The notes below the pieces were generated by a model, which saw nothing but the letters and a program-made list of their open reading frames with translations, ran no database searches and was not told the DNA's origin. A stretch of DNA of 64,000 nt from Patiria pectinifera (taxonomy: Eukaryota > Echinodermata > Asteroidea > Valvatida > Asterinidae), in assembly GCA_029964075.1 (NCBI GenBank), contig CM057150.1, forward strand, positions 4,689,717 to 4,753,716. Direction: 5' to 3'. Both the position numbers and the translations under genes were made by a program. Below, piece by piece: positions 62,831 to 64,000 of this stretch. Each line of letters starts with the position of its first letter. Positions within the stretch are counted from its first letter, which is position 1.

Positions 62831-64000
62831 CATTGATACCGTGCCACGATTGGTCCATATTAAGCCTAACCTCGGAGAAACCTGAAATGCATTATGCGGT
62901 CCATTCAGACGTAAACCTCACGCATCACATGCCACATTCAAGAATTGGGGCAGGGGAGGTGGGGGGGGGGGGTTAAACGTTGTTAAAAAGGGCACTTGCA
63001 TAGAAAAGTGCAGTCTTTACAAAATATTGGGGGGGGGGGACACGTCACAATAAGCAAACCTAAATACCCCCTTAAACCCCCCTCCCGCTTAATACACCCC
63101 TGTGTTGTTCTCAAACCATAAGTGTAATGCATAAATACGTGTATTATATAATTTTAAGTTTTTGTTTTTAATGACTACTGTGACAATTATTAACCTTTTT
63201 TTATAAATTATTTAATTGTACATCGAATCGCAATTCGGCCTTTTGGTCGCGAGAGTTTGATAATAAAAACAATACTAATAAAAAATTACTAATTATACAT
63301 ACTAAATGATTTTTTTCAAGGTGTTTCAGTTCACGGGTATAATGTTTAGCATCAAGAAATCATCGTCATTGTCACCACCTTCACCATTGTTACCACCATG
63401 GCCGCACTATCATCACCACATCACAACACCGACCTTCCCTTCAAGACCAAATATAACGGGATTCAGTGCATCACAACTGCGCATGCTTGGAACGTGTGTT
63501 GCCAAAAGAGATGACAACGAAACTTTATGTCCGTTGATAAACATGTTTATCCACAACCTTGCGATGGAAGGACGATTTTTTTTACTGCATACAAAATAAC
63601 CTTGTCATATTACACATTTGTGTTAAGTTGGGTTTTATTTAAGCAAAGACCCCTATCCCTTGTCGTCTTGAATAAAATTAATCTTGAGAAACACATTAGT
63701 TTTAGTAGTTTTAAAGAACATGCGTCTAAAATGTCTGTAAATTCAATTTCGCGAGTATTTTATCACATAATGCATAAGAGAATACCTTTATACCTGAGAT
63801 ATTTAATAAAAAAAAAATATCAAAAACTTTAAAACAAAATTGTTTCAACAACTTAATGTCTAACACTTAGTCTTATAATATGTCCCCCCTTCCCCATCTC
63901 GAATCTGGCTGAATACTGCAACACACACACCCAATCCTGTATATTGATATTCTAGAAACAAATTGTATTCAGGGTTTTTCCAGATAAGCTGTGTGCACGT

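Larger units (their letters stand above)
59621..64000. other. 3' UTR of form B and intergenic DNA
   Basis: The 3' UTR probably ends near 60,040. 60.0-61.3 kb is AT-rich without features. 61.39-62.23 kb is a GC-richer block without known repeats. MITE family 1 copy 3 is at 62,698-62,830. G and C runs follow near 62,950-63,090. The short open frames near 63.3-63.8 kb lack family motifs and I do not call them genes. Confidence 0.5.

Noticed and set aside
63306-63832. Overlapping short open frames near the window end
   Set aside because: Low-complexity, Ser/Pro/His-rich start and AT-rich rest; no motif, no splice support.

Overview
The window looks like nuclear DNA of a marine invertebrate deuterostome, most likely an echinoderm. 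The reasons are intron-rich genes with GT/AG splice sites, AT-rich introns full of short foldback DNA transposons, animal-type tRNA-Ser(AGA) genes, and two large multi-domain receptor-type genes of kinds expanded in such animals. The species cannot be fixed from sequence alone. Exons were read by hand, using splice sites, matching codon phases and family motifs.

Region 1 (859-16,384, + strand) is the 3' part of an adhesion G-protein-coupled receptor. In order it has the second half of a C-type lectin domain, a Ser/Thr-rich mucin-like stalk of 11-residue repeats, GAIN-type exons, a GPS autoproteolysis site, seven transmembrane segments spread over nine exons, and a short basic tail. Its 5' end lies before the window.

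Region 2 (about 16.6-25.1 kb) has no intact gene. It holds foldback elements, a TTAA-flanked element whose empty site is also present, and a decayed copy of the membrane-anchor and tail exons of the next gene, in a segmental duplicate of about 2.2 kb.

Region 3 (25,414-59,620, + strand) is one 34-kb gene of the MUC4/SUSD2 type. It encodes a signal peptide, NIDO, an IPT/TIG-like segment, AMOP, VWD and two sushi-type modules. It then has two alternative 3' ends. Cassette A (53,274-54,309) and cassette B (57,151-59,620) each encode a membrane anchor and a cytoplasmic tail. Both join the last sushi exon in frame, but their internal codon phases differ, so the exons cannot be mixed. The predicted proteins are 1,165 aa (A) and 1,305 aa (B). 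Five tandem tRNA-Ser(AGA) copies, at least two of them degraded, sit in the last intron of form B.

Region 4 (59.6-64.0 kb) holds the 3' UTR of form B and intergenic DNA with no gene I can support.

The most interesting signals are the phase-locked A/B ending choice, the decayed third copy of cassette A upstream of the gene, the complementary CACAAGTCC/GGACTTGTG arrays in the intron where the choice is made, and the tRNA array inside the form-B intron.
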